From positions 1-38,499 of IMG/VR virus record IMGVR_UViG_3300034684_000053: DNA of 38,499 nt. One strand, 5' to 3'. The DNA is from a virus. A program made the translations under genes and the position numbers. The notes below the pieces were generated by a model, which was given only the letters and a program-made list of their open reading frames with translations, was not told the origin of the DNA and searched no databases. Below, one piece after another: positions 22,659 through 31,091 of this stretch (position 1 is the stretch's first letter; every line of letters begins with the position of its first letter).

Positions 22659-22679
22659 CCCGCCGCACAAGGCGGCGGG
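22659..22679 (-). other. DGR hairpin downstream of VR
   Basis: A perfect 8-bp GC stem, CCCGCCGC (22659-22666) and GCGGCGGG (22672-22679), with a 5-nt loop lies 12 bp past the adhesin stop codon and 28 bp past the VR. DGRs have such a hairpin or cruciform behind the VR that raises retrohoming of the target. Confidence 0.82.
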
Positions 22680-22691
22680 AATTAACCGATA

Positions 22692-24416
22692 TTACGATAC
22701 TCGGAAGCAGAGCGGGATCCGATAAGCGGCGCTGGCGGAGTTGTTGCCCGCAACGCCGTAGTAGTGGACATAACAGAAGGACGCGGTCGAAGCACGCCTC
22801 GGGGACAGTTCCCACCAAGATGAGGCGGAACCACCGTTGCCTGCACCCTTTATAATATGTTTTTCCGACCCTGCAAATAGCGGATACTGCTTGAAATTGC
22901 CGGAACCGTAGCCGATCTCTGACCATGACTGATAGCCGAAAACTTCCAGTTCAGCCGGCAGCCATAGTTTGGTCTCGGTATGCCATGCCCATGTTGTGGA
23001 GTCCGCCGCCGCCTTGTTTTCAAGCAGCATCAGTTTCGGACCAATAACAGCTTTGACGTCAGACGGCAATTTGTCATATATACCACCAGTGCCGTTCATC
23101 GCTGTGTAGAGAGAAGATGCCAACCAGCCGCCAATATTTGTGTTCGTCGTGTTGTACTGATAGGCCGCCGACAAACAATCTCTGCTGATGAAATCTATGT
23201 TGTGTTTGCCGTTAGATGCGTAACCGTAGTAAGTGTCGATGCCTGCGACCTCCATGATGACGGTTTCAGATGTCGTCAAGGTAAGCGGCTTCCAGTCGCC
23301 GACGGAAATATCCGAGAAATCACCAGCAAGGCATTTTGTTTGAATTTGCGCCCAAGTGAATGGAATTTCACGGCCATACTCGTAGGTTTTGATCGTTCGA
23401 CCGAACAGTTTACGGTCTAGGATATCAATGCTATCGGTCATTGGCTGGCTGCTGGAAATGAAATTTTTCTCTGTGTAAAGCCTCGTCCCAAGAACATTCA
23501 TGTGCAGCCATATGGATGTATCTTCATTATGCGTGTCGATCGCATCGCTTAACTGCTGGGCCGATACATCGCCTTGTGCTGCAATCAATAACCAGTGGTT
23601 TACATCTGTCGGCAACGTCCCTGCTACACCTGACACTGTGTGCATGTAGTAGCTGCTTCCCTGATAAGACACTTTGTTTCCGATCTGGTATACCTCAGCT
23701 GGATCGAATGCTTCCCAGACTTGCCTGGCAGTCTCTGCCGCGATTCTGTCTGTTTCGGCAGCATCTCTGATGCCTTCCGCGGAAGCTCTTGCTGTCTCAG
23801 CGGACAGTCTTAGCTGTTCAGCACTATCACGGGCAGTTTCAGCTGACAGCCTTAACTGCTCGGCACCATCCCGGGTGGTCTCGGCGGTTTCCCTGAGGCC
23901 TTCTGCATTGTCTCGCGCTGTTTCAGCACTGTCTCGCAGAGTTTCCGCGTCAACACGATCTTCTTCTGCCGAAACACGTGCTGCCTCAGCTGCCACACGG
24001 TCGTTTTCCGCGCCAAAGATTGTGACGATCTGACCTATTACATCTTGATCCTCTTCCGTTGGTGTAAGATCGTGTCCTGCCAATATCCGCACATTCACAA
24101 ACACAATCAGCGTCGGCGTATAAAGATTGTCCTCTGCGAACCGGATATACATCATTAGTGGTGACGCGACTGCTGTTTCCTGTTCGGTTAATGTATGGTA
24201 GATCTTATTTCCGATCACGTCCTCAGCCGGCACGATTGTTTCCAGAGTAACCTCATCGGATCGGACGAATCGGAGGATGACATTACCTGTTATAGCTTCG
24301 AGATCGGCCAATTCAATGACCAGGTGATAGGCGTTGCTGTCACCGATCATGATCTGGTCATAACAGATCTGCTGCTCGATGCCTGTTCTTGTTCTGATGT
24401 TGATGATCTTATTCAA
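22692..24416 (-). CDS. Tail adhesin / receptor-binding protein, DGR target
   Basis: A 574-aa protein. Residues 1-130 look like a BppU-type baseplate upper protein N-terminus (virion attachment); 140-232 is a coiled coil of Ala/Glu/Arg heptads (SAETARDSAEQLRL repeats); about 238-280 is a small carbohydrate-binding-like module (YQIGNKVSYQGSSYYMH); the C-terminal ~230 residues form a DUF6273/C-type-lectin-like fold whose end (537-570) is the variable repeat. It starts with TTG at 24416 after GAGGTGAAAGCCA. Eleven residues differ from the template-coded ones: 545, 546, 549, 551, 552, 553, 555, 557, 560, 563 and 565. It should set host-receptor specificity. Confidence 0.92.
   Translation of the reverse strand: MNKIINIRTRTGIEQQICYDQIMIGDSNAYHLVIELADLEAITGNVILRFVRSDEVTLETIVPAEDVIGNKIYHTLTEQETAVASPLMMYIRFAEDNLYTPTLIVFVNVRILAGHDLTPTEEDQDVIGQIVTIFGAENDRVAAEAARVSAEEDRVDAETLRDSAETARDNAEGLRETAETTRDGAEQLRLSAETARDSAEQLRLSAETARASAEGIRDAAETDRIAAETARQVWEAFDPAEVYQIGNKVSYQGSSYYMHTVSGVAGTLPTDVNHWLLIAAQGDVSAQQLSDAIDTHNEDTSIWLHMNVLGTRLYTEKNFISSSQPMTDSIDILDRKLFGRTIKTYEYGREIPFTWAQIQTKCLAGDFSDISVGDWKPLTLTTSETVIMEVAGIDTYYGYASNGKHNIDFISRDCLSAAYQYNTTNTNIGGWLASSLYTAMNGTGGIYDKLPSDVKAVIGPKLMLLENKAAADSTTWAWHTETKLWLPAELEVFGYQSWSEIGYGSGNFKQYPLFAGSEKHIIKGAGNGGSASSWWELSPRRASTASFCYVHYYGVAGNNSASAAYRIPLCFRVS
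22708..22807 (-). repeat. DGR variable repeat (VR)
   Basis: A 100-bp segment at the 3' end of the adhesin gene, homologous to the TR. Sixteen substitutions, all at TR adenines (to G, C or T), fall in 11 codons; non-adenine positions are all unchanged. The constant end CGGATCCCGCTCTG is the probable initiation-of-homing site. Confidence 0.97.
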
Positions 24417-24442
24417 TGGCTTTCACCTCATTTCAAAAGTAA

Positions 24443-24471
24443 GGGCGGCCCCGGAGGATGAAGGACCGCCC
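24443..24471 (-). terminator. Terminator between Tal-like and adhesin genes
   Basis: GGGCGGCCC (24443-24451) and GGACCGCCC (24463-24471) pair with one wobble; leftward reading is followed by TTACTTTT. It may partly end the structural transcript ahead of the DGR cassette. Confidence 0.75.
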
Positions 24472-24484
24472 ACAGAATAAGTGG

Positions 24485-26545
24485 TTATTGTTTTTGATAG
24501 CCTATAACCACTAGATGCGCGGTCAAATTGCCGCTGTACTGGAAACCCAAAATACCCCAGTTTCCAGACCAGGCAGGTGCGTCACAGGTAAAAATGAACT
24601 TACCATTACCTGTGGCGAGATGCGCGGCAATATTATTTCCCTCATAGATTGTCGCTATATCCAGCGTTGATGAAGGAGGCGATGACGGAAGCGCAGGAGT
24701 CAAACTCGCCACCCCGAAACAGGAAGATGTGAAATCTGTGCCTACTGCTTTTTCCGCTTCTTCTACTACATAGCCGAAATAGACGGTCACTTTACGGCGT
24801 ACGTTTGGCTGCTTGCGGATACGAATATTTCTTGGTCGGCCCCACCCGGTGTGTGTTGAGGCTTCAAATACAGCTGTATCAGCATACTGCGGGTGCACAT
24901 GCATGTGGATCCTGGCGTCAATTACCGTAAAATTTTCAGGGATGTAGTACTCAAGCGCTGGAAACGCAGTCCTGTATGTTCCCTCAGCTGAAAAAGCTTC
25001 ATAGTATCCAATTTGTGCAAACTCTTCTGTTGAAAAAACAAAAACGCTTAGAACGCCGCCATCGGAGATTAGTTTTGCGCCGTCTGCTAAAGTAATCCCA
25101 TCTTTATTGAGCTTAACGATTGTTTGGTCCAAGGCGTTCTTAACTGAGAGCACACCCTCGACACCGCTGCCACCGATTTTTATCCATTCAGCATTTACAC
25201 CAAAGGCAGTCAGCACTTTAAGCACGGCGTTGCCATCAGCAGTCGTTCCGTATTGCCAGACCGGCGATCCGTCGTTCCAGCCCTGGTCTGTCCAGGCGAA
25301 TCCTGTACCTGTCATGACATAAATATACTGACTTGTTTCCAGCGTTGTGCTGTTGTGCATGTAGTATGTCTTAGCACCAGTCACTGGATCTGTAATTATA
25401 GTGTCATGAAAGCCAAGACTATTACTTATCAACTGATTAAGACTTAGCACAGCCTGTTCCATTGTTGTGACTTGCCGTTCTGCTTCCTGCTTAGCTGCCA
25501 CCTGCAGGATATTTTTCTGCCTGGCAGTGAATGGTGCGGGTTTTGCCTGGCTTGCTATCTGCTTGGTCTCGCCGACTGCCGAGATCCGGCTCCGCCCGTT
25601 CAGCTGGAACAGGTGGCTGGTGATAATGCTCGTGGTCAGCGTCCCGTCATCCGTCAAGAGTTTTCCAATCGTATCGCCAGGCCATAGCTCTGGCCGCGCA
25701 TCAATCTGGGTACTGAACGGACGATAAACGAATCCGCCTATCTTTGCATACAGCTCCTGCATCACCGTTTCTGCATCATCCTGGAGCAGGAGGTTGTCCT
25801 CAATGATCAGAGCATATTCATCAGACCCGATGAGGCTTTCTGACTCACCCTGGCGAAGAAGAAACCCTGTGATCCGGATATCGTTCTCCGCTGTCTCGAT
25901 GCCGTAACGATCATCTTCACTGATCTCGATCTCTGCCGGCTGTACATCACCGTACCAGGTCAGCCGCAGCTGACCGTTCCAGTCCATCCAGGCGTTTGAT
26001 CCTGCCAGCTCCGCGACCATCGCCACAATATTATGATAGGTCAGACTGTCGTCCTCCGGCCGCTCTGCGACCGCATAGTCGTCGTGCAGGAAGGACGTAG
26101 TATAAAGAGTCACTCCGCATTTGCTGCAAGCATCCTGCAGGATCTGCAGCAGGGTAGCTGGATAGGCAAGCTGTGTGTCGTAAAGCCGGTTGAATCGGCT
26201 CATGTTGTCCAATGCGGTGATCCGCATTTGTGTCTCGCGTTTCGGCGGGCTATCAATGATATACACGCCTGCCGGGATGCCGCCAGTTTCACTGAACAAA
26301 GTGACCGTCGCCTCGGCCCCCTCAAAGCGGAAGGAGTCAAAGCGATGGTCTTCATTATCCAGTGAAAAAGCCAGCTCCGAGGTCTCGGCGTTGCCTGCCT
26401 CAATGTTTCTGCCGGAGACGCTGTTGCGGTCTAGTGTCAGGCTGTCCTCGACAATATCGAGGTCTGTGATGATCAGGCTGCCTTCGACGCCCTGGACGTT
26501 GATCTGCGCTCTCAGCAGATCGATGTTATCTGGTACTATTTGCAT
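24485..26545 (-). CDS. Tail-tip / Tal-like baseplate protein
   Basis: A 686-aa structural protein. Residues 1-350 resemble the prophage tail-endopeptidase/gp27-like hub family (GVYIIDSPPKRE, ALDNMSRFNRLYD, LYAKIGGFVYRPFSTQIDA); a helical linker follows (QKNILQVAAKQEAERQVTTMEQA), then beta-rich C-terminal modules ending in a jelly-roll-like part. The position after the distal tail protein and before the adhesin fits the tail-tip hub. GAGAGGGG precedes the ATG. Confidence 0.82.
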   Translation of the reverse strand: MQIVPDNIDLLRAQINVQGVEGSLIITDLDIVEDSLTLDRNSVSGRNIEAGNAETSELAFSLDNEDHRFDSFRFEGAEATVTLFSETGGIPAGVYIIDSPPKRETQMRITALDNMSRFNRLYDTQLAYPATLLQILQDACSKCGVTLYTTSFLHDDYAVAERPEDDSLTYHNIVAMVAELAGSNAWMDWNGQLRLTWYGDVQPAEIEISEDDRYGIETAENDIRITGFLLRQGESESLIGSDEYALIIEDNLLLQDDAETVMQELYAKIGGFVYRPFSTQIDARPELWPGDTIGKLLTDDGTLTTSIITSHLFQLNGRSRISAVGETKQIASQAKPAPFTARQKNILQVAAKQEAERQVTTMEQAVLSLNQLISNSLGFHDTIITDPVTGAKTYYMHNSTTLETSQYIYVMTGTGFAWTDQGWNDGSPVWQYGTTADGNAVLKVLTAFGVNAEWIKIGGSGVEGVLSVKNALDQTIVKLNKDGITLADGAKLISDGGVLSVFVFSTEEFAQIGYYEAFSAEGTYRTAFPALEYYIPENFTVIDARIHMHVHPQYADTAVFEASTHTGWGRPRNIRIRKQPNVRRKVTVYFGYVVEEAEKAVGTDFTSSCFGVASLTPALPSSPPSSTLDIATIYEGNNIAAHLATGNGKFIFTCDAPAWSGNWGILGFQYSGNLTAHLVVIGYQKQ

Positions 26546-26559
26546 AGATGCGCCCCTCT

Positions 26560-26952
26560 CTAAATGTGCAGGCGGTCCATCTTAGCCTCGACCCGCGTCA
26601 AGCGGAACGCCAGGGACTCCCATTTGCCGAGAGCCACGTTGTACGATACCGCGCTGCGATCGCCCACATAGAATTTTCGTGTGATCCAGCCACCCTCTTT
26701 CGCGTCCAGGTGATCCAGATCGACATACTCAGGGTCGAATTCCTGGAGCACCGCAGCGCATTCCGCGTGAGTCAGCATCCTGTACTCGACCTTAAGCGCC
26801 CGCAGTTGGCCTTTTCGTTTCTTCTTCATCGTCAAGGCCTCGTTTCGGCCGGCGTCTTTCGCGGACACGTCCTGCTCGTCCCACTGATAAACCGCGGGCG
26901 CCGGCAGGGAGGTATTGCCATTAACCGACCTTATCGGATTGAATACACCCAT
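26560..26952 (-). CDS. Distal-tail-associated protein (DUF6711-like)
   Basis: A 130-aa protein (MGVFNPIRSVNGNTSLPAPAV ... FYVGDRSAVSYN). The pattern NPIRSVNG, AGRNEA and FYVGDRSAP-like is that of a small family encoded between tape measure and Tal genes in clostridial phages, taken to be a distal tail component. GGAGGTGTAAGAG precedes the ATG. Confidence 0.72.
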   Translation of the reverse strand: MGVFNPIRSVNGNTSLPAPAVYQWDEQDVSAKDAGRNEALTMKKKRKGQLRALKVEYRMLTHAECAAVLQEFDPEYVDLDHLDAKEGGWITRKFYVGDRSAVSYNVALGKWESLAFRLTRVEAKMDRLHI

Positions 26953-26955
26953 CTC

Positions 26956-29754
26956 TTACACCTCCACTGGTATGATTGTGCGCCCGGCTCGAAGGTTCTT
27001 CCTGCTGATTCGCTCTGAGTGGCTGTACACACCGTCCACATAGACATTAAGTACAAGGTCACTGCTGTCGCCTCGCTGGACGTCCTGCATAGCCCTGCGC
27101 ACACCGTCGGCGATACCGTCAACGATCTGCATCTGGTTTGCTACAGCGTTCTGGCTGCCCATACGCCCGATCAGCTCCGGTCCTGCCTCGTTTGCGATAA
27201 AAAGTTCACCGCGCGAAGGCAGACCGCCGGCAGCGTACCAGCGGACATCAAGTTGCGGCTGACCGGGGATCCCCAACAGCTCGCCGATCTTCTTTGCGGC
27301 ATTGCTGCCGAACCCGCCGCCCCAGCTCGCGTCATAGCTGAGCGTGAAGTGAGGCATCTTGATCTTTGGCCATTCAAGTTTCGGAAGCTTGACCCGGTTT
27401 GCTATTTCGAGCTTTACATCTTCCCATCCGTCTTTTATTTGTTTGACCAGATCTTTGAAAAGATTCCGCCAAGTCTCGGCACTGAACCACGGTTTGATGT
27501 GCTCATCAAACCAGTCGCGCATTCCGTTCCAGCGCTCAGTGAGTGCCTCTTTTGCCAGCTCCCAGTTAGTCTTGATCTCTCCGGTTTCCCAGTTGACTTT
27601 GTCAACATGCTCCCCTGCCTGGAGCTGAGCTTCTTCGACTACTCTTCTATGCGTTTCTTCGGCAGCAGCAATCGTTTCATCTCGCTGTTTTTCAGCTTCG
27701 TCGACGATTTTGTTGTAGGTCTCTTCGTTGATCAGGCCGGCCTCTTTCATTCTGGTTGCCTCATCGATGATTGTGTCCGCCTGATCGATAGCGTTCTCAA
27801 TAGTTTTCTGTTTAGCGTCCAGGCTGTTCGCCACAACGTCAGCCGCTTGCCGTGCTGTGATATCACCGGAGGCTACTTCCAAATGCCTGAGAATACGTTC
27901 TTGCTCTGCCGCTGATTCAGACATTGCCTCTATCGCCTGTTCTTTCATCAGCTGCTGGATCTCGTTAACCCGTATCTGTTCTTCTTCGGTTAAAGCTCTA
28001 TTCTCTTCACTTGCTGTGTTGTATATGTCCGTTATTTCCGAGGTATAGTCCTGGATAGTTTTCTTTTTTTCTGCTGCGCTTTCTTGCATGGCCGCCAGCA
28101 TAGCAGCTTCCTCTTCTTCTGTAAGGACATTGGAATTGGCAAAGAATAGAGACATCGTTTCATAGGACTCGTCTGTCTGTTCCTGGATAGCCGCTTGTAC
28201 ATCGAGAGCCATGGCTTCATAAGCCGCAGCGATAGCAGCCGCCGCTTCCTCTGATACTTCCTGACTGCCCCAGGCATACTGTTTGATAGTTGTGTCAACG
28301 TCATGCCACAGTTCCATGAATGGGCCAAGCTTTGCAGCAGTCTCCTCGCTGATGTCATCTGGAAGGAATTTATACTCAGGTATTGACTCTTGGGCAAGCA
28401 GCTTGATTTTCTTGATATTGTCCTCGATCAATAGTGCCAGCAGCCCGAACGGTGTTAGCGCGATAATGCCCCGCAGTACTTTGTTGTGCTCCCGGATCCA
28501 GTCTGCTAAGCCCTGCAGTTTTTCTTTATACCGTGCAATGCTGTCGTCAATAGACTCGGGGACATCAAATTCTGGCAACTCTGGCTGTTCGAAACCTATA
28601 CCGGGAGTCAGTGCCCCGCCACCCGTTCCAACGCCAGACCCAGAGCTGTTGTCTGATTCGAAATTGATCTCATCCAGACCGAAGATCATGCCTCTTAATG
28701 CCTTGACTCCGGCAGCTGCCTTTTTCAGTCCTTCGTCGGCCTTATTGCCGTAATCGTTCCACGCCTGACCGCCTTCATTAACGGCCTTGTTGATCTGCGA
28801 CGTACCGATCTGTAGGCCAGAGGTACGCTTTGAGCCCATCGCTCCTGTGAACTGTTCCATCAGCTGCAGGTTGGCCTGTACGAGACTGGCCAGGGACTGC
28901 AGCGCCGGCAGTGCGACCTGGATGATAGGAAGGAATGCGTTGCCCAGGCTCAGCCGGATATCATTAAGCGATGCGTTGAACCGGCGCAGCTGGTTAAGCG
29001 GGCTGTCAATCGTTCTGGCCATATCGCCTTGGGCTGTGGCCGTTTGTTCCATAACGGTCAGATATCGGCCGTACAGCATGAGCGTTGTGTCGATCTCCTG
29101 ACCGACCTCTGCCAGACCAGCTTTATATAATGCCTGCTTTGCCATCTGCTCGGTCATGATAACGCCGATGTTCTTCCACGGCTCTGACTCCCCAGAATAC
29201 AAAGCTTTGATCATGGTGTCTGTCTGATCTTCGCCCAGGTTATTAAACGACATGATGTCATACTTAAGCAGGTTCAGATTACGTGACATCGAGATCGCGT
29301 TATCCGAGACCAGGCCCATTGACTCGCCCATGGTGTACCACAGACCGACCGTGCGTCTGATCTCGTAGTCGTTAACGCCTAGCGCCTCGGCCACCTGTTT
29401 CGACCATTCGCGGGACGCGTCTGCCATATTGCCAAGAGATGTCTCGAACAGTGACTCTGACTCCCTGACATCCATCGCCAACCGGATCGAAGCCTTGAGC
29501 TCGTTGAACGCAGCTCTGGCGGTACGGACGGCAATAGCTGCAAGCCCCAACTTAGCAGCAATAGCGCCGAATTGTTCTATCATACTCTTGGACGCTACTT
29601 GCGTGGAGCTGGACGCCGTCTGGGCGGACTTCTGGATAGACTCTTTGACCGTATCGACTTCTTTGCGAATATTGGCCATATCCGATTTATAACGATCGTA
29701 TTCAGCCCGCCATTCAACGATAAGAGTCTCAACCTTGGTCCCTTCCATCGCCAT
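26956..29754 (-). CDS. Tape measure protein
   Basis: A 932-aa protein and the longest gene. An N-terminal coiled coil (YDRYKSDMANIRKEVDTVKES) is followed by a hydrophobic segment (AAKLGLAAIAVRTARAAF), a tail-tape region (SEPWKNIGVIMTEQMAKQAL, GDMARTIDSPLNQLRRFNA), a Gly/Pro spacer (about 365-390), long Glu/Ala-rich coiled coils (about 480-720) and a C-terminal GGLPSRGELFIANEAGPELIG motif common in tape measures. It sets tail length and helps DNA entry. AAAGGATGATGGCTC precedes the ATG. Confidence 0.95.
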   Translation of the reverse strand: MAMEGTKVETLIVEWRAEYDRYKSDMANIRKEVDTVKESIQKSAQTASSSTQVASKSMIEQFGAIAAKLGLAAIAVRTARAAFNELKASIRLAMDVRESESLFETSLGNMADASREWSKQVAEALGVNDYEIRRTVGLWYTMGESMGLVSDNAISMSRNLNLLKYDIMSFNNLGEDQTDTMIKALYSGESEPWKNIGVIMTEQMAKQALYKAGLAEVGQEIDTTLMLYGRYLTVMEQTATAQGDMARTIDSPLNQLRRFNASLNDIRLSLGNAFLPIIQVALPALQSLASLVQANLQLMEQFTGAMGSKRTSGLQIGTSQINKAVNEGGQAWNDYGNKADEGLKKAAAGVKALRGMIFGLDEINFESDNSSGSGVGTGGGALTPGIGFEQPELPEFDVPESIDDSIARYKEKLQGLADWIREHNKVLRGIIALTPFGLLALLIEDNIKKIKLLAQESIPEYKFLPDDISEETAAKLGPFMELWHDVDTTIKQYAWGSQEVSEEAAAAIAAAYEAMALDVQAAIQEQTDESYETMSLFFANSNVLTEEEEAAMLAAMQESAAEKKKTIQDYTSEITDIYNTASEENRALTEEEQIRVNEIQQLMKEQAIEAMSESAAEQERILRHLEVASGDITARQAADVVANSLDAKQKTIENAIDQADTIIDEATRMKEAGLINEETYNKIVDEAEKQRDETIAAAEETHRRVVEEAQLQAGEHVDKVNWETGEIKTNWELAKEALTERWNGMRDWFDEHIKPWFSAETWRNLFKDLVKQIKDGWEDVKLEIANRVKLPKLEWPKIKMPHFTLSYDASWGGGFGSNAAKKIGELLGIPGQPQLDVRWYAAGGLPSRGELFIANEAGPELIGRMGSQNAVANQMQIVDGIADGVRRAMQDVQRGDSSDLVLNVYVDGVYSHSERISRKNLRAGRTIIPVEV

Positions 29755-29760
29755 GAGCCA

Positions 29761-30237
29761 TCATCCTTTCTTTTTCTTTTTGCTTAAATTAGCTACCAGT
29801 TCTTCCCGGTGCATCCGCCAGGCTTTCTCATCTTTTGCGGCTTCCTCTTCCGGTGTCAGCGTTTGCGGGAACATATCCTCAAATGATGGGTATGTCACGC
29901 CCTGTGCCGCGCCTTTAACCGCAGCGTAACCGCAGGAAACGGCAAACCCGATATGGTATGCCAGTCTGTTCTGATTCCGGTTGTCGTGTATTGTTCGTTC
30001 CAGCGCAGCGTTCAGCCAGTCGATCAGCTCTCTCCTGGTCATATCAAGAATCTGATCGGGCAGCAGGCCATAGCTCAGGCCTTGTTTGTAGAGCGTTTCT
30101 GCGTCTTTTGTTTCGTCATATCGATCGGGGCCATCTTGAGCGCTTCCGGACTCGCTGTCGCTTCCTTCGGTCCTTTCGCCAGGCTCTCGAACGCCGTGTG
30201 GACCAGCCTCTTGTTGATCTCCCCCACGGCCTTTGTA
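29761..30237 (-). CDS. Tail assembly chaperone, frameshifted part (gpT-like)
   Basis: The -1 frame relative to the upstream chaperone is open from 30261 to the stop at 29761 and has no ribosome site at its first ATG (30042), so it is probably expressed by -1 slippage at TTTTTTT (30237-30243). The fusion would be 260 aa: 102 codons of the first frame plus 158 of this one, whose end (LIDWLNAALERTIHDNRNQN ... KKKKKG) is the usual gpT-like domain that contacts the tape measure. Confidence 0.8.
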   Translation of the reverse strand, partial: YKGRGGDQQEAGPHGVREPGERTEGSDSESGSAQDGPDRYDETKDAETLYKQGLSYGLLPDQILDMTRRELIDWLNAALERTIHDNRNQNRLAYHIGFAVSCGYAAVKGAAQGVTYPSFEDMFPQTLTPEEEAAKDEKAWRMHREELVANLSKKKKKG

Positions 30238-30542
30238 AAAAAACCGGAGACCACACAGATATCAATGACAAGTGCCGTGAACTTCTCGGGATCATAGCCG
30301 GAAGAGATCAGTTCATCGCACAGGTCAAAAGCTCCATCCTCTGTCAGCGGGTCATGACCGGTGTTCTTCTGAGCAGCAGCCCAGATGAACGGTACCGCGG
30401 CCGCCGGATCGTCCATGCAGTTCATGGCGGCGTCCAGGTAGGTCTTCCCGTTTATTTTCTTTTTGAGTTCTGCGACTTCACGCAGGTAGATCCGGAGCTT
30501 GTATTCTTTCGCGCCGGTCTTAAGAACAACATAATTGTCCAT
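30075..30542 (-). CDS. Tail assembly chaperone (gpG-like)
   Basis: A 155-aa protein between tail tube and tape measure genes, with the helical fold and position of gpG (YLREVAELKKKINGKTYLDA, VIDICVVSGFF). It chaperones the tape measure during tail assembly and is not in the virion. Codons TTT TTT after GGT make the slippery heptamer T_TTT_TTT. AAAGGAGGATAGTTTC precedes the ATG. Confidence 0.85.
   Translation of the reverse strand: MDNYVVLKTGAKEYKLRIYLREVAELKKKINGKTYLDAAMNCMDDPAAAVPFIWAAAQKNTGHDPLTEDGAFDLCDELISSGYDPEKFTALVIDICVVSGFFTKAVGEINKRLVHTAFESLAKGPKEATASPEALKMAPIDMTKQKTQKRSTNKA
30237..30243 (-). promoter_or_regulatory. -1 ribosomal frameshift slippery site
   Basis: Seven T in a row on the minus strand, in phase T_TTT_TTT with the gpG-like frame, lie inside the 190-nt region where both frames are open. 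This is a perfect X_XXY_YYZ heptamer and the only one noticed in the overlap. Confidence 0.8.
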
Positions 30543-30565
30543 GAAACTATCCTCCTTTAAGGAAA

Positions 30566-30589
30566 AGCCCCCGGACTATGCCGGGGGCT
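30566..30589 (-). terminator. Terminator after the major tail protein gene
   Basis: A perfect 9-bp stem, AGCCCCCGG (30566-30574) and CCGGGGGCT (30581-30589), is followed leftward by TTTT. It lies between tail tube and chaperone genes and may keep tail tube mRNA in excess. Confidence 0.88.
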
Positions 30590-30614
30590 CATTCATCTTT
30601 ATGCCGCGTCAGCC

Positions 30615-31073
30615 TTAGGTAAAGGTCGGTGCGGTAGCGTCATCGTCGAAATCGCCGCTGACAAACATCGGAACAGTGAACGTGTCCAGGGCATTGACGC
30701 CGGTCGCGTCACGCTGGACGTACGGGGTAGCAACAAACTCAACGGCGCCGCCATCCGGATAGACAACCCCGAACTTGCCAAGATCACCCTCAATGCTCTT
30801 GAAGAGCTTGTAGTTGGTGTCATTGGTTTCGTCATCATGCGCGGCGTGTTTGAACTGGAAGTTCGTGTCACCCAGCTGCTTGACGCCGGCCACCGATGTC
30901 GAGACCAGTTCTTCCTGACTGGTCGAATCGATACGTGTCGGCGCGCCGGGCAGGGTCGGCTTAGTCATCATGCCGTTGATCTTTGTGGCGGTTCCAGGCG
31001 TTTCGGGTGTAATTCCAACAGCCGGAGCCCATCCGGCATAATAATAAAACTGTGTACCTACAGTACTGGCCAT
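30615..31073 (-). CDS. Major tail (tube) protein
   Basis: A 152-aa protein placed before the chaperones, followed by a strong terminator, as usual for the abundant tube subunit. The sequence (TKINGMMTKPTLPGAPTRID, FKHAAHDDETND, FTVPMFVSGDFDDDATAPTF) fits the beta-rich tail tube family of Firmicutes siphophages. AGAAAGGATGATACT precedes the ATG. Confidence 0.82.
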   Translation of the reverse strand: MASTVGTQFYYYAGWAPAVGITPETPGTATKINGMMTKPTLPGAPTRIDSTSQEELVSTSVAGVKQLGDTNFQFKHAAHDDETNDTNYKLFKSIEGDLGKFGVVYPDGGAVEFVATPYVQRDATGVNALDTFTVPMFVSGDFDDDATAPTFT

Positions 31074-31091
31074 AGTATCATCCTTTCTTTA

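Noticed and set aside
27019-27915. A 298-codon open frame on the plus strand opposite the tape measure gene
   Set aside because: It is a mirror of a strongly coding region with skewed codon use, has no ribosome site or recognisable domain, and the opposite strand is clearly the tape measure.
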